Below, piece by piece: positions 8,466-16,887 of a DNA stretch of 38,523 bases. Origin of the DNA: Chlamydiales bacterium (GTDB taxonomy: Bacteria; Chlamydiota; Chlamydiia; Chlamydiales; JARBTN01); contig JARBTN010000006.1 of the NCBI GenBank assembly GCA_029240195.1, positions 1 to 38,523 on the forward strand, written 5' to 3'. Within the stretch, counting starts at the first letter, position 1. Each line of letters starts with the position of its first letter. The position numbers were made by a program, and so were the translations under genes. Below the pieces are notes generated by a model, which was given only the letters and a program-made list of their open reading frames with translations, searched no databases and was not told the origin of the DNA.

Positions 8466-9302
8466 TCACAAGAACAGCTTGAGCGGGTGAATATTCCAGG
8501 CTCTCAAGCAATTTAAGGCAATGGAAGAGATGGGGCAGTGTATAAGACGAAGCACGCGCAGACGCGGGCAGTGTAGAGCCAGCTCGATCAAGGCGCGGTC
8601 GCTGGCCCCTGGGCAATTGCTGGCATCGAGCTCGGCTAGGTTTTTGCAATGCAGGGCCATCTCAATCAACCCTTGCTCAGTGATGGGGCACCCCGCCAGA
8701 TGCAGCGTCTCTAAATGGGGGCAATGCTTGGCCAGACAGAGGAAGAAGGGATCATGCAAAGAGCAGTTGGAGACATTTAAGCTTTGCAGCTGCCCTCTCT
8801 TGGCAATTTTCATAAGGGCATTAGCGGTGAGATGGGGGCAATTTTCTACATTGAGATGTTTGAGATGAGGGCAGGCGGCCGCGATTTTGAGAAGGGCCGC
8901 ATCGCTGAGATCGCTTTTGGCCAAATCGATCTTCTCTATCAGGGGATTTTGCAAGGCCAGCTCTAAAAGAAAATCAACAGAGTTAGAGCGCTCCTTGAGG
9001 CTTTCTATTTCATTGAAGTCATCCCACTTCTGGCAAGGCGCTTCTTTAGCTTGCGCAAGCGCTCCTTTTTCAATCCACCTTCTTTGATCTTTTCGCTTCG
9101 GCCAGAGGTTCACTCGGCTATTGATCGGGATCCTTGTGGAGAAAAAAGGCTCCGTCGCCATCAAGGCTTGCTGCGCAGGCCTTAAAGGGGGGCTGGTCCA
9201 CTTGGCGGCAACGCGGCTGTCGGTAACCAGGCCCATCGCCAATTCTTCTAGCGCTTTTTGTAATTTTTCAAAGTCATAGGTCAAAGATTTAGGTAGTTTC
9301 AT
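8466..9302 (-). CDS. Leucine-rich-repeat protein (cysteine-containing LRR type)
   Basis: A 278-residue soluble protein. An N-terminal region of about 110 residues without recognisable fold is followed by five or six LRRs of about 26 residues with the pattern L-x-x-L-x-L-x-x-C-x-x-(I/L)-T-x-x-(G/A)-L. The pattern repeats as HLKHLNVENC, QLQSLNVSNC, HLETLHLAGC, NLAELDASNC and RLRVLRLIHC. This cysteine-containing subtype is typical of eukaryotic F-box LRR proteins, and in intracellular bacteria it suggests a secreted effector, which is inference here. There is no signal peptide. The last repeat ends abruptly, and the stop lies only a few bases from the repeat copy that ends near 8460, so the C-terminus may have been trimmed by that element. 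Confidence 0.8.
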   Translation of the reverse strand: MKLPKSLTYDFEKLQKALEELAMGLVTDSRVAAKWTSPPLRPAQQALMATEPFFSTRIPINSRVNLWPKRKDQRRWIEKGALAQAKEAPCQKWDDFNEIESLKERSNSVDFLLELALQNPLIEKIDLAKSDLSDAALLKIAAACPHLKHLNVENCPHLTANALMKIAKRGQLQSLNVSNCSLHDPFFLCLAKHCPHLETLHLAGCPITEQGLIEMALHCKNLAELDASNCPGASDRALIELALHCPRLRVLRLIHCPISSIALNCLRAWNIHPLKLFL

Positions 9303-9436
9303 ATGTTGAGCATCCTCGGTTTCGGCCGAAAAGGCCTTGTATTCAATGATTTATATTTATAGCATTCTTATATGATAAAGGTTTTTTTATTGATCCGTAT
9401 CTGATCATTTGCAATGAGAGTGGTCTTTGCCCCCTC

Positions 9437-12400
9437 TTAGGATGGGGAAATGGCTGTTTTGCGCCCCAAAGACCCCATTTTCTCGAAAGAGAGATAGAGC
9501 ACGGGGGTAAAAAGCAAAGTGAACAATTGGGAAAAGAGCAGCCCGCCGATGATGGCCAGGCCAAGCCCTTGCCGCGCCGAGGCTTGCGCTCCTAAGCCGA
9601 GAGCGATGGGGAGCGCTCCAAAGACGGCGGCAAAGGTGGTCATCATGATCGGCCGAAATCGGATTAGGCATGCTTGATAGACAGAAAGCTCTGGAGATAG
9701 CCCCTGTTCTTTTAAAGTTAAGGTCTGATCGATGATCATGATGCCGTTTTTTTTGACGATGCCCAGCAACAAAAGCAGCCCGATGAAGGCATAAAATGAG
9801 AGGGGTTTGTTCATGAGATAGAGGGTGAGCAGCGCGCCGAGAGCGGCCACAGGCAGCGAGGCTAAGATGGTCAGCGGGTGGATGAGGTTTTCATAGAGCA
9901 TGCCGAGAACGATATACATGATGAAAGCAGAAAGGAGCAGGGAGACTAGGATGGACTCTAAAAAGAGGGCAAAGCCTTGCGCCGCCCCCTGAGGGCGCCC
10001 TTTGATGTGCGCTGGCAAAATCTCGCCCTTGAGACCTTCAATTTCCTCCATGGCCGCTTCTAAAGAGACCCCCTCTCCCAAGTGGAAAGAGAGGGTGATC
10101 GCCGGCACTTGGTCTTCATGGTGAATCGACTCTTGTGTCAACCGCTCCTCCATGTCGACTAAGTTGGAGAGGGGGACGAGCGCTTGGCGCTTATTGCGCA
10201 GGAAGAGGGTGGAGAGAGGCGTGTTGCGGCTTGTCTCCACTCTCAAAAGGAGCGGGTACTGATTTTCCAGCTCTTCTAAGAGGGCCACTTGGCTTTCAGA
10301 AAAGGCAATGCGCAGGGCGTTTTGGATTTTTTCTGGGGTCACCTCGTGCAGAGCGGCGATATTTTTGTCGATGACGGCATTGATCTGCAACTTCTTCTTC
10401 CCTAGGTCTGATGAGACGCGCTGGAATCGAGGGGATTGACTCATGGCCTGCACCATTTTAGCGGCGCCCGCCTCCAAGTCATCGAGGGCAAAGCTTCTCA
10501 GGCTATATTGATAGCCGCCGCTGCCCATCGATTTAAAGGGCAAGTCTAGCGAGGCCAAGGGGATGGGCGTTAAGACAAGTCCGGGCACGCCTTGAAACTC
10601 CTCTTTCAACGCTTTGGCGATCTGCTGGATAGGGGGGCGCTGATGCGCCGGCTTTAAGGAGAGGAAGCTATAGCCCGATGCATTGCCGCTCAAGAGGGAA
10701 AAGGCCTTTTGCAGGTGCGGGTTTTTAGCAAGCTGTCGATTGACCATTTTTATCTTTTCTACGGTCTCATAAGGGCTCTGAGCGCTGTCGCAATCCATCC
10801 AGACGATCAAGGAGCCTGAATCGTCATCGGGCATGAATTCAGCCGGCGTCAGCTGATAGAGGCCGACTGTGCCGGCGATGGAGAGAAAAAAGAGCGTTAA
10901 GGTGGCCTTGGGATGGCCGATGGCCCATTTTAGCAAGGGAATATAAGCTTTAAGCAACCCCTCGTTGAGCCCATCGGACATTCCTTTAAAGCGCGCTGGC
11001 TTTTGCTGAAAAGGAAAGCGGCTCATGAGCATGGGGGTCAACGTCAGGGAAATCACTCCGGAGCAGGCCACGGCAACAGCTAGCGTGACGGCAAACTCTT
11101 GCAAGAATTTGCCCATCAGCCCCTGCATGAAAAAGAGGGGAATGAAGACGGCGATCAAAGAGACAGTCATCGATAAGATCGTGAAGCCAATCTCTAAAGA
11201 GCCTTGCATGGCAGCGGAAAAAGCGCTCTCTCCTTTTTCTTTGAGGCGAACAATGTTTTCCATCACCACGATGGCATCATCGACGACAAAGCCGATGGCC
11301 AAAGTCAGCGCCAAAAGCGATAGATTGTCCAAACTATAGCCTAGGGCATGCATGGCGCTGAAGGTGCCGAGCAAAGAGAGGGGGATGACGATGGCGGGGA
11401 CAAGCGTGTCACTGAGGCGGCCGAGGTAAAAGAAAATGGTCAAGATGACCAATAGGCAGGAAAAACCAAGCGTCTCTTTCATCTCATGGAGCGACTGCTC
11501 GATCAATAAAGAGCGGTCAAACATCACCTCAACGGTGTATTCAGCTCCAATTTCATCTTGAATGGGCTTTAAAAGGGCTTTGACTTTTTGGGCGACGTCT
11601 ACCGTGTTGCAGCCGGGCTGCTTTTCAATTGACAAGATGAGCGCCCTTTGCTCTTCATGAGCGTCAAAGTAGCGCACGTAGGAAGGGTCTTGCTCTAATC
11701 CCTCATCTACTCGGGCGATATCTTTCAACCGCAATTGAGTGCCCTCTCTTTCTTCTAAGATGATCTCTTCAATATTAGCTTTGGAGACGGGCTCGATTTG
11801 CGTCTTCAAGTCGATGCGCAAAGCTCCCCAGTCTATAGTGCCTAAGGGAATTTCTGCTGTATGCGATTTGATGCGTTGCAGCACCTCTTCCAAGTCGAGA
11901 TTGGCCCCTGCCAGCAAGATGGGGTCGACATAGATGCGAAAGGCTTTTTGCGAGCCCCATAGGGAAACTTGGGCCACCCCTTGGATGGTGGTAAAGCGAT
12001 TGGATAGGTGGTGTTTGGCTATTTTGTAGAGCTCATTTTGTGAAGCCGACGGGCTCCTTAAGGAGAGGTAGAGGATGGGCGCGGCAGATGGGTTGTGCTT
12101 GCGGTAGCGCGGCTTATGGGTCAAGTCCCTGGGCAAAGGGGCCTTGTCGATGGCTTGCGCCACTTCATTGGCCGCAACCCCCATGTCTTTATCGAGAGAA
12201 AAGCGCAGGCGGATTTGGCTTAAAGAGGAGAAGCTATCGGAAAGGATCGTCTCGACGCCGGGAATGGTCATCAGCTGTTGCTCCAGTGGCTTGGTAATGG
12301 CCAAATTGACCGTTTCGGTGCTAGCTCCGGGGTAGGATGTGGAGACGAAGATCATGGGGTAGTCGACATTTGGCAAGTCGCTTATTGGCAAGAGGCAATA

Positions 12401-12520
12401 GGAATAGATGCCTGAAAGGGTCAGCGAGGCCATGAGCAAAAATGTCATGACAGGCCGGAGAATGAATAGTTTGGATAGATTGATGGACAGGTGATTTGAT
12501 GGGGCTTTAAGTGAATTCAT
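9437..12520 (-). CDS. RND-family efflux pump, inner-membrane subunit (AcrB/MdtB type)
   Basis: A 1027-residue resistance-nodulation-division transporter with two sets of membrane helices and two large periplasmic loops. The N-terminal helix is followed by the conserved LPISDLPNVDYP and TSYPGAS stretches. The proton-relay aspartates of helix 4 are present (D414, D415 in GFVVDDAIVVMENI), and helix 10 carries the matching lysine in GIVKKNGIMIID. Sequence style is that of the hydrophobe/amphiphile (HAE) exporters rather than metal pumps. It overlaps the adaptor gene by ATGA (12517-12520) and so is translationally coupled to it. No TolC-type outer-membrane partner is present in the window, so one must be supplied from elsewhere. 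The substrate cannot be told from sequence. Confidence 0.95.
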   Translation of the reverse strand: MNSLKAPSNHLSINLSKLFILRPVMTFLLMASLTLSGIYSYCLLPISDLPNVDYPMIFVSTSYPGASTETVNLAITKPLEQQLMTIPGVETILSDSFSSLSQIRLRFSLDKDMGVAANEVAQAIDKAPLPRDLTHKPRYRKHNPSAAPILYLSLRSPSASQNELYKIAKHHLSNRFTTIQGVAQVSLWGSQKAFRIYVDPILLAGANLDLEEVLQRIKSHTAEIPLGTIDWGALRIDLKTQIEPVSKANIEEIILEEREGTQLRLKDIARVDEGLEQDPSYVRYFDAHEEQRALILSIEKQPGCNTVDVAQKVKALLKPIQDEIGAEYTVEVMFDRSLLIEQSLHEMKETLGFSCLLVILTIFFYLGRLSDTLVPAIVIPLSLLGTFSAMHALGYSLDNLSLLALTLAIGFVVDDAIVVMENIVRLKEKGESAFSAAMQGSLEIGFTILSMTVSLIAVFIPLFFMQGLMGKFLQEFAVTLAVAVACSGVISLTLTPMLMSRFPFQQKPARFKGMSDGLNEGLLKAYIPLLKWAIGHPKATLTLFFLSIAGTVGLYQLTPAEFMPDDDSGSLIVWMDCDSAQSPYETVEKIKMVNRQLAKNPHLQKAFSLLSGNASGYSFLSLKPAHQRPPIQQIAKALKEEFQGVPGLVLTPIPLASLDLPFKSMGSGGYQYSLRSFALDDLEAGAAKMVQAMSQSPRFQRVSSDLGKKKLQINAVIDKNIAALHEVTPEKIQNALRIAFSESQVALLEELENQYPLLLRVETSRNTPLSTLFLRNKRQALVPLSNLVDMEERLTQESIHHEDQVPAITLSFHLGEGVSLEAAMEEIEGLKGEILPAHIKGRPQGAAQGFALFLESILVSLLLSAFIMYIVLGMLYENLIHPLTILASLPVAALGALLTLYLMNKPLSFYAFIGLLLLLGIVKKNGIMIIDQTLTLKEQGLSPELSVYQACLIRFRPIMMTTFAAVFGALPIALGLGAQASARQGLGLAIIGGLLFSQLFTLLFTPVLYLSFEKMGSLGRKTAISPS

Positions 12521-13599
12521 GATCCCTCTCGATAAGGGACGGCCTCAACGCTTTCGCCGCCGACAAGTTGAAATTGCCCCTCGACAGCCACTTGCTCTTC
12601 GAGCGCCAATCCCTCTTCGACGATGATTCGATCTTGAAAAGAGTGGCTCAAGGTGACTTTGCGCTTATGCGCCACTTGGTCTTTGATGACAAATACAAAA
12701 TGGCCGACTTCATCTTTACGCACGGCGCGTTTGAGAATGACCGTCTTTTTTTCGAGTCTTTCGAGCGGCACCTTTAAATAGACGGCCTGGCCTGGTAGCA
12801 AAGGCGCTTTTTCTAAAAGGGTGGCCTTAAAGCGCAGCATGCGCGTTTTGCTGTCCACGCGGTTATCGGTGGCGTGGATGCGCGCTCGAAAAACCGCTCC
12901 TCTTTTCGAGGGGAGGAAGAGAGAGCACTCTTTTTGCTCGACGTCTTTTAAAAATAGATCGAGATAGCGCTCAGGGATGGCTCCTGCTACTGAGAGAGGA
13001 TCGAGCCCTTCGATGATGGCCAGCGGCTCTTTAGATTGCGGCGAGGTTAAATTGCCCTCTGATTTGCTTAAAAAGCCAATCTTGCCGCCGATCGGGCTTT
13101 TGATGCGGCAGCTATCTAAATTCAATTGGGCCACTTTCAGCCGAGCCTCGATAGCTTCAAGGGTCGCTTCGGCGATGAGCGCCTTTTCCTGGTAATTTTT
13201 GAGCTCGCTCTCTGATATGGCCTCTGTCTTAAAGAGCCTTTCAGCTTGCATCAGCTGGCTTTTAGCAAAGCTTTGGCTCATGCGGCTTTTAAGCCGCTCC
13301 GCTTCCATCTCCTCAAAGTGGGCGCGATAAGAGCCCTCTTCAATGGAAAAGAGCAGGTCCCCTTTATTGACCAACGCTCCTTCTCGCACATGCGTTTTAA
13401 CTAATAAGCCCGACACTTCCGGGTAGACTTCCGCTTGGAGCAAGGGAGCGATGATGCCGAGCGTCTCTAATTCTAAGGGGACGTCCATTTGGCAGGCGCC
13501 GGCAATGGAGACGGGAATTTTTTTCTCGCTGAGTCGTCTCTCCTTAGAAGCTTCTTGGCAGCCAAAGAGTAGGGGGAGGAGGAGGAGAAAAATCATCAT
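12517..13599 (-). CDS. RND efflux adaptor lipoprotein (membrane fusion protein, HlyD/AcrA type)
   Basis: A 360-residue periplasmic adaptor that bridges the RND pump and an outer-membrane channel. A short signal peptide ends in a lipobox (L-L-F-G-C, Cys14), so it is probably a lipoprotein. Next come a biotinyl-lipoyl-like half (VYPEVSGLLVKTHVREGALVNKGDLLF), a helical hairpin rich in Glu/Leu/Lys, the second lipoyl half (SPIGGKIGFLSKSEGN) and beta-barrel and membrane-proximal domains at the C-terminus. It is the first gene of a two-gene operon with the pump, overlapping it by four bases. Two ATGs at the start are equally possible. Confidence 0.93.
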   Translation of the reverse strand: MMIFLLLLPLLFGCQEASKERRLSEKKIPVSIAGACQMDVPLELETLGIIAPLLQAEVYPEVSGLLVKTHVREGALVNKGDLLFSIEEGSYRAHFEEMEAERLKSRMSQSFAKSQLMQAERLFKTEAISESELKNYQEKALIAEATLEAIEARLKVAQLNLDSCRIKSPIGGKIGFLSKSEGNLTSPQSKEPLAIIEGLDPLSVAGAIPERYLDLFLKDVEQKECSLFLPSKRGAVFRARIHATDNRVDSKTRMLRFKATLLEKAPLLPGQAVYLKVPLERLEKKTVILKRAVRKDEVGHFVFVIKDQVAHKRKVTLSHSFQDRIIVEEGLALEEQVAVEGQFQLVGGESVEAVPYREGS

Positions 13600-13639
13600 A
13601 GGCTCTCATGGGATTGAATTTACGGCAACATGCGAAATG

Positions 13640-13663
13640 ACCCCATCCATGCAGTTTTATGCG
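13640..13663. repeat. Degenerate solo end of the MITE-like family
   Basis: ACCCCATCCATGCAGTTTTATG matches the element end (ACCCCATCCACTTAGTTTTGATG) with a few changes, and TTGGACTT, found in the inner part of the element, follows at 13674-13681. It lies between the divergent efflux operon and the 13769 gene. Confidence 0.45.
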
Positions 13664-13688
13664 CCATGCAAATTTGGACTTTTAAGGG

Positions 13689-13716
13689 TTGCAACTTGCC
13701 GATGGTTATTTATAAT
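13689..13716 (+). promoter_or_regulatory. Predicted promoter of the 13769 gene
   Basis: TTGCAA (13689-13694) and a perfect TATAAT (13711-13716) are 16 bases apart, about 50 bases upstream of a start codon with a strong GGAGG. Confidence 0.5.
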
Positions 13717-13768
13717 AGATTTGCCCCATTTATTAAAATTTTAAATAAATTTAACTTTGGAGGAACAG

Positions 13769-14254
13769 ATGTTCTATCGCTATTTGCCTGTTTTGGCTTT
13801 TTTTGTCACTTCCCTCAATGGCCGAGAAGCGGCTGTTCCATCCTTAGAGGGCGATAGCCACTATGGAATCACCTACGATGAATCCCTTTGGCAGCCGCTG
13901 CCTGCGGCCATGGGAGAGTCCACTCTCACCTTGCGTTTTAAAAAAGAGCCCATCTACGCGCAAGTGATCTACGAAAACACCCCCTTTGCATTGAGAGACT
14001 TTCATAAGCGTGTGATCGGCCATGTGCGGGCCAAAGATCGCCATGCCCAAGTGGTCTCCTGCCAGATTGCCGACACCTCTTTTAAAATGCAGCTCAACTA
14101 CGACTGGAAGAAAAAGCCCTATTTTTCCTATGGCCGCTATGAGTCGGGAAAGCTCGGCACGGTGCAGGTGGTGGCCTTTGGGCCAGCCGACCGCTATAGC
14201 GCCCATCAAGGAGAATTAGAGGCCCTTTTAAATGGCTTGCACCCGCTCCCTTAA
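13769..14254 (+). CDS. Secreted protein of unknown function, shorter member of a paralog pair
   Basis: A 161-residue protein with a probable signal peptide (MFYRYLPVLAFFVTSLNG, cleavage around residue 18). I do not recognise a family. The ATG at 13769 was chosen because GGAGG sits 5 bases upstream; the frame is open further upstream only through a TTG. The mature part is rich in aromatic residues and ends with the pattern K-L-G-T-V-Q-V-V-A-F-G ... E-L-E-A-L-L-N-G-L. This aligns with the C-terminal half of the 14478-15131 protein (G-T-F-Q-V-I-T-Y-A ... D-I-L-D-L-L-S-G-L). The two genes are adjacent and in the same direction, so they are likely products of an old tandem duplication. Periplasmic or outer-membrane location is inferred. 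Confidence 0.8.
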   Translation: MFYRYLPVLAFFVTSLNGREAAVPSLEGDSHYGITYDESLWQPLPAAMGESTLTLRFKKEPIYAQVIYENTPFALRDFHKRVIGHVRAKDRHAQVVSCQIADTSFKMQLNYDWKKKPYFSYGRYESGKLGTVQVVAFGPADRYSAHQGELEALLNGLHPLP

Positions 14255-14267
14255 AAAGGGGGCTTGT

Positions 14268-14300
14268 AATCCCCATTTAATCCCCATTTAATCCCCATTT
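14268..14300. repeat. Three tandem copies of an 11-bp unit
   Basis: AATCCCCATTT is repeated three times without change (14268-14278, 14279-14289, 14290-14300) in the gap between the two secreted-protein genes. An 11-bp period is close to one helical turn. It may be a slippage-prone spacer or a binding-site array. Confidence 0.8.
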
Positions 14301-14477
14301 CTAGGCCATCCCTGCTTGGCGAATTGAAAAGCAAATGCCTGGGCTGCTTGGGTTTTTTAAAGGTTTTATTTCCCATAATCAAGGGAATTGAGTATATGCT
14401 GGCAAAAGGGGCATTTAAGCCCAATCGAGCCGCTTGGGTGCTGGCTTTTCTTTATCCAGTAAGGAGCCTTATTTTCT

Positions 14478-15131
14478 ATGCGTTTGCTGCAATTTTTCCA
14501 AAATGACAGATGGGGAAAGATCTGGAGGGCTGCCCTTTATAGCACAAGCCTCGCCCTTCCTTTGGCGGCGAGCGAAATCCGCGCCGTCACTGAAGATGCG
14601 GTGCGCGTCATCCTCTACCCAGACGGGCGCTGGGCCTATGAGCAGCATGTCCTGGCCTTTAAAGATTTGCAGCGCGTTCAGGAAAAGGCGGTCGGCAAGC
14701 AGCTCATTCGAGGTCGGAAGGGCGCCTACGGCTTTTGGGTCAATCCTCAAATTTGGCACGCCTCTTCTCAGCCGTTCACCGATGATGCCGACCTCTCTTT
14801 TTATCACAAGAGCCGCAAAGTATTTGCCCTCACCATCTATGAGTATGCGGAAATGTCTTTAGAACAGGTGGAAGAGGCCGTGCTGAAAAACATGCGCACC
14901 ATCGATCCCAAAGCGAGCCTCACCCACCAAGGGAAGATTTTGGTCAATGAGCGGGAGGTGCTGACGTTGCAAGTGGAGGCCTTAGTCGATAAGACGCCTT
15001 TCACTTACTTGGGCTATTTTTGCTCTGGAAGAAAGGGGACTTTTCAGGTCATCACCTACGCCGACCAAGGCACATTCCATACCTTTGAAGCTGATATCCT
15101 CGATCTTCTATCCGGCCTTGTCCTCTTTTAA
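14478..15131 (+). CDS. Secreted protein of unknown function, longer member of a paralog pair
   Basis: A 217-residue protein. The N-terminus (charged start, hydrophobic AALYSTSLALPLAA, likely cleavage near residue 31) looks like a signal peptide. Residues about 33-55 contain VRVILYPDGRWAYEQ, resembling the short beta element of DUF3157-like secreted proteins, which the shorter neighbour lacks. Residues about 85-217 align with the whole mature part of the 13769-14254 protein: a Y-G-(I/F) start, a tryptophan, (Y/C)xSG(K/R)xGT(V/F)QV, and a final L-L-x-G-L. AAGGAG lies 11 bases before the ATG. The function is unknown; envelope location is inferred. Confidence 0.8.
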   Translation: MRLLQFFQNDRWGKIWRAALYSTSLALPLAASEIRAVTEDAVRVILYPDGRWAYEQHVLAFKDLQRVQEKAVGKQLIRGRKGAYGFWVNPQIWHASSQPFTDDADLSFYHKSRKVFALTIYEYAEMSLEQVEEAVLKNMRTIDPKASLTHQGKILVNEREVLTLQVEALVDKTPFTYLGYFCSGRKGTFQVITYADQGTFHTFEADILDLLSGLVLF

Positions 15132-15264
15132 AGAAAAAAGTATAGTCAAAAAAAAGGAGAAAAGCCATAAAGCTTTAACCTCTGCTCGCCTTTTAGACAG
15201 TAAAGTCAAAAGACAGGGCAGGGACTCGTTTTTTAAGCCATGAACTTTAAGCCAAGGTGTAAAA

Positions 15265-16818
15265 ATGAACATTGGATCTAATGCTGTTGCCAGACATGAG
15301 ATAGCGCCCGCGACAACCCTTGACAAGACACCCCCCACTCAAAAAGAACCCTCTAATTCCTCAAAAAAAGCCCGCTCGGCCCTTGCAGCCAGTTTGAACC
15401 CAGGAAATGCCCCCAAAGACTTAAAGGGTAAATCGATTGTCAGAGTCGTTTCGGCAGATAAATTAGAAGAGAAGCCTCTTTATCATAAGACGCTGCTCAG
15501 AAAATTGCTGCAAGTATCAAAGGATGTCTCTGGCCTCGCTGTCGAGATTCAACGCTCCCTCGACAACGCCAAAGACCAGATCAAAGCTACAGTTAAAGGC
15601 AATCCAACCACCCATGCGGCTCTCAGCGCCTATTTTAAAAGATACACCAAGATCAAAGAGGCCTTTTCGGCGCTCAACATCCAAATCGACCAAAAAATTG
15701 AAGAGCTATCTGCTGAAAAATACGCGCTCAAAACTCCGCTCAATGTGTTGCCGGCCTCTGTGAAAAGCACCCTGGTCACCATGGGGCGCGCTCAAAGCGC
15801 TGAAGAGCTCGAACAGAATAAGAAGCGCATCCATGACGATAGAAATGATCTGAAGAAGATGATTACCCGCTTAAAAAACGACCGAGATCTCTGCCTCCGT
15901 CTTCTCGATAGCTGTTCCTCCCATTTAGAGTTGATGAACGACTTAAATCTGCCTGAGCGGCGCATTGAATTGCCTGAGCCCAAAGAGTTTTTCTCTTTTG
16001 CTCAGATTCACAATCAAACGGCGACTTTGGCCAATCTGATGAGTCATCTTAATAAAGAGACGACGACTCTTCACGATGAAGTCAGAGGAAAGCATCTTCA
16101 GCTAAAAGGGAAGAGCTCTGAAAAGATTCAACTGGTCTATAAGAGACTATTGGAGAAATATACCAAGTTGCTAGAGAAAGTGCTTCGCGTCGCCATCGGC
16201 AAGCAGTTGGCCGTTGAGACGCTTCAAGGGAAAAACAAGAAAAAGCCGCTCAGCGAGCTGATTGCCAAGTTGATGTTAGAAGATGAAGCCGCTGTGGAAG
16301 AGAACACAGTCTTTGGCCCTGAGGAGTATCAAAAAAATCAGGAGTTGATCGAAAATAAGCGCCTCCATCGCCAATACAAAATCGAGAAGCTGGAAGCCTC
16401 TTGGGAATTGCTTGAGACAAACTTTAGCCTCATGCGCTCGCTTCTCAATGAAGTGCGCAAGCTAGATGCGAGCCGACCGCAGACGGCGTCTCTTGCCGCC
16501 CGCTTCTTTTCTAAATGCCAACAGTTGATGACGAACGCCGCCGGCGACAACGACTTGGCCGATTATACCAAAGGTCAGTTTGCCGCTATCTATTCCTCGA
16601 TGAAGCAACCTTTTTCCGAAGAGGAAGCCCTCTTGGATGATCGCGCCGTTTTGGAGAGCCGCTTTGTAGAGATCATGACAAAAATTAAAGTGGAAATGGG
16701 TCTTTCTAAGCCGACACCGGTCGAAGGAAGAGAAGCTCCAGCTGCCGAATTTGTCGCAAATGTCGCAAATGTCGCAAATGCCGCAGCGGGGGAGAATTTA
16801 GTCGAAACAAAGGCTTAA
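15265..16818 (+). CDS. Large coiled-coil protein of unknown function
   Basis: A 517-residue hydrophilic protein with no signal peptide or membrane segment. The first 60 residues are Ser/Thr/Pro/Ala-rich and disordered-looking, as is common in type III secreted proteins (inference). Residues about 80-460 are a long series of Glu/Lys/Leu-rich helices likely to form coiled coils. The C-terminus holds VANVANVAN, encoded by three perfect copies of the nonamer GTCGCAAAT (16753-16779). It starts after AAGGTG and ends at a good terminator (16847-16882), so it is probably a single-gene unit. I recognise no family; a lineage-specific effector or structural protein is possible. Confidence 0.8.
   Translation: MNIGSNAVARHEIAPATTLDKTPPTQKEPSNSSKKARSALAASLNPGNAPKDLKGKSIVRVVSADKLEEKPLYHKTLLRKLLQVSKDVSGLAVEIQRSLDNAKDQIKATVKGNPTTHAALSAYFKRYTKIKEAFSALNIQIDQKIEELSAEKYALKTPLNVLPASVKSTLVTMGRAQSAEELEQNKKRIHDDRNDLKKMITRLKNDRDLCLRLLDSCSSHLELMNDLNLPERRIELPEPKEFFSFAQIHNQTATLANLMSHLNKETTTLHDEVRGKHLQLKGKSSEKIQLVYKRLLEKYTKLLEKVLRVAIGKQLAVETLQGKNKKKPLSELIAKLMLEDEAAVEENTVFGPEEYQKNQELIENKRLHRQYKIEKLEASWELLETNFSLMRSLLNEVRKLDASRPQTASLAARFFSKCQQLMTNAAGDNDLADYTKGQFAAIYSSMKQPFSEEEALLDDRAVLESRFVEIMTKIKVEMGLSKPTPVEGREAPAAEFVANVANVANAAAGENLVETKA
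16753..16779 (+). repeat. In-frame 9-bp tandem repeat in the coiled-coil gene
   Basis: GTCGCAAAT occurs three times in perfect tandem, giving Val-Ala-Asn three times. Copy-number change would keep the frame. Confidence 0.85.
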
Positions 16819-16846
16819 ATCTTTTTGTCCCCTTTAGTTCTTCATT

Positions 16847-16882
16847 CCCAAGGGCGCTTTCTTTGGCGTCCTTGGGTTTTTC
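16847..16882 (+). terminator. Intrinsic terminator of the coiled-coil gene
   Basis: CCCAAGGGCGC (16847-16857) pairs with GCGTCCTTGGG (16866-16876), followed by TTTTT. It lies 28 bases after the stop and just before the convergent mscS stop. Confidence 0.75.
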
Positions 16883-16887
16883 CTCTA

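Noticed and set aside
8374..8649. Minus-strand open frame overlapping the LRR gene and the repeat block
   Set aside because: It is an Arg/Pro/Ser-rich shadow in another frame of the LRR gene that runs into repeat sequence.
14324..14862. Small plus-strand frames around the second secreted-protein gene
   Set aside because: They lack ribosome-binding sites and overlap the real gene; composition is that of out-of-frame translation.
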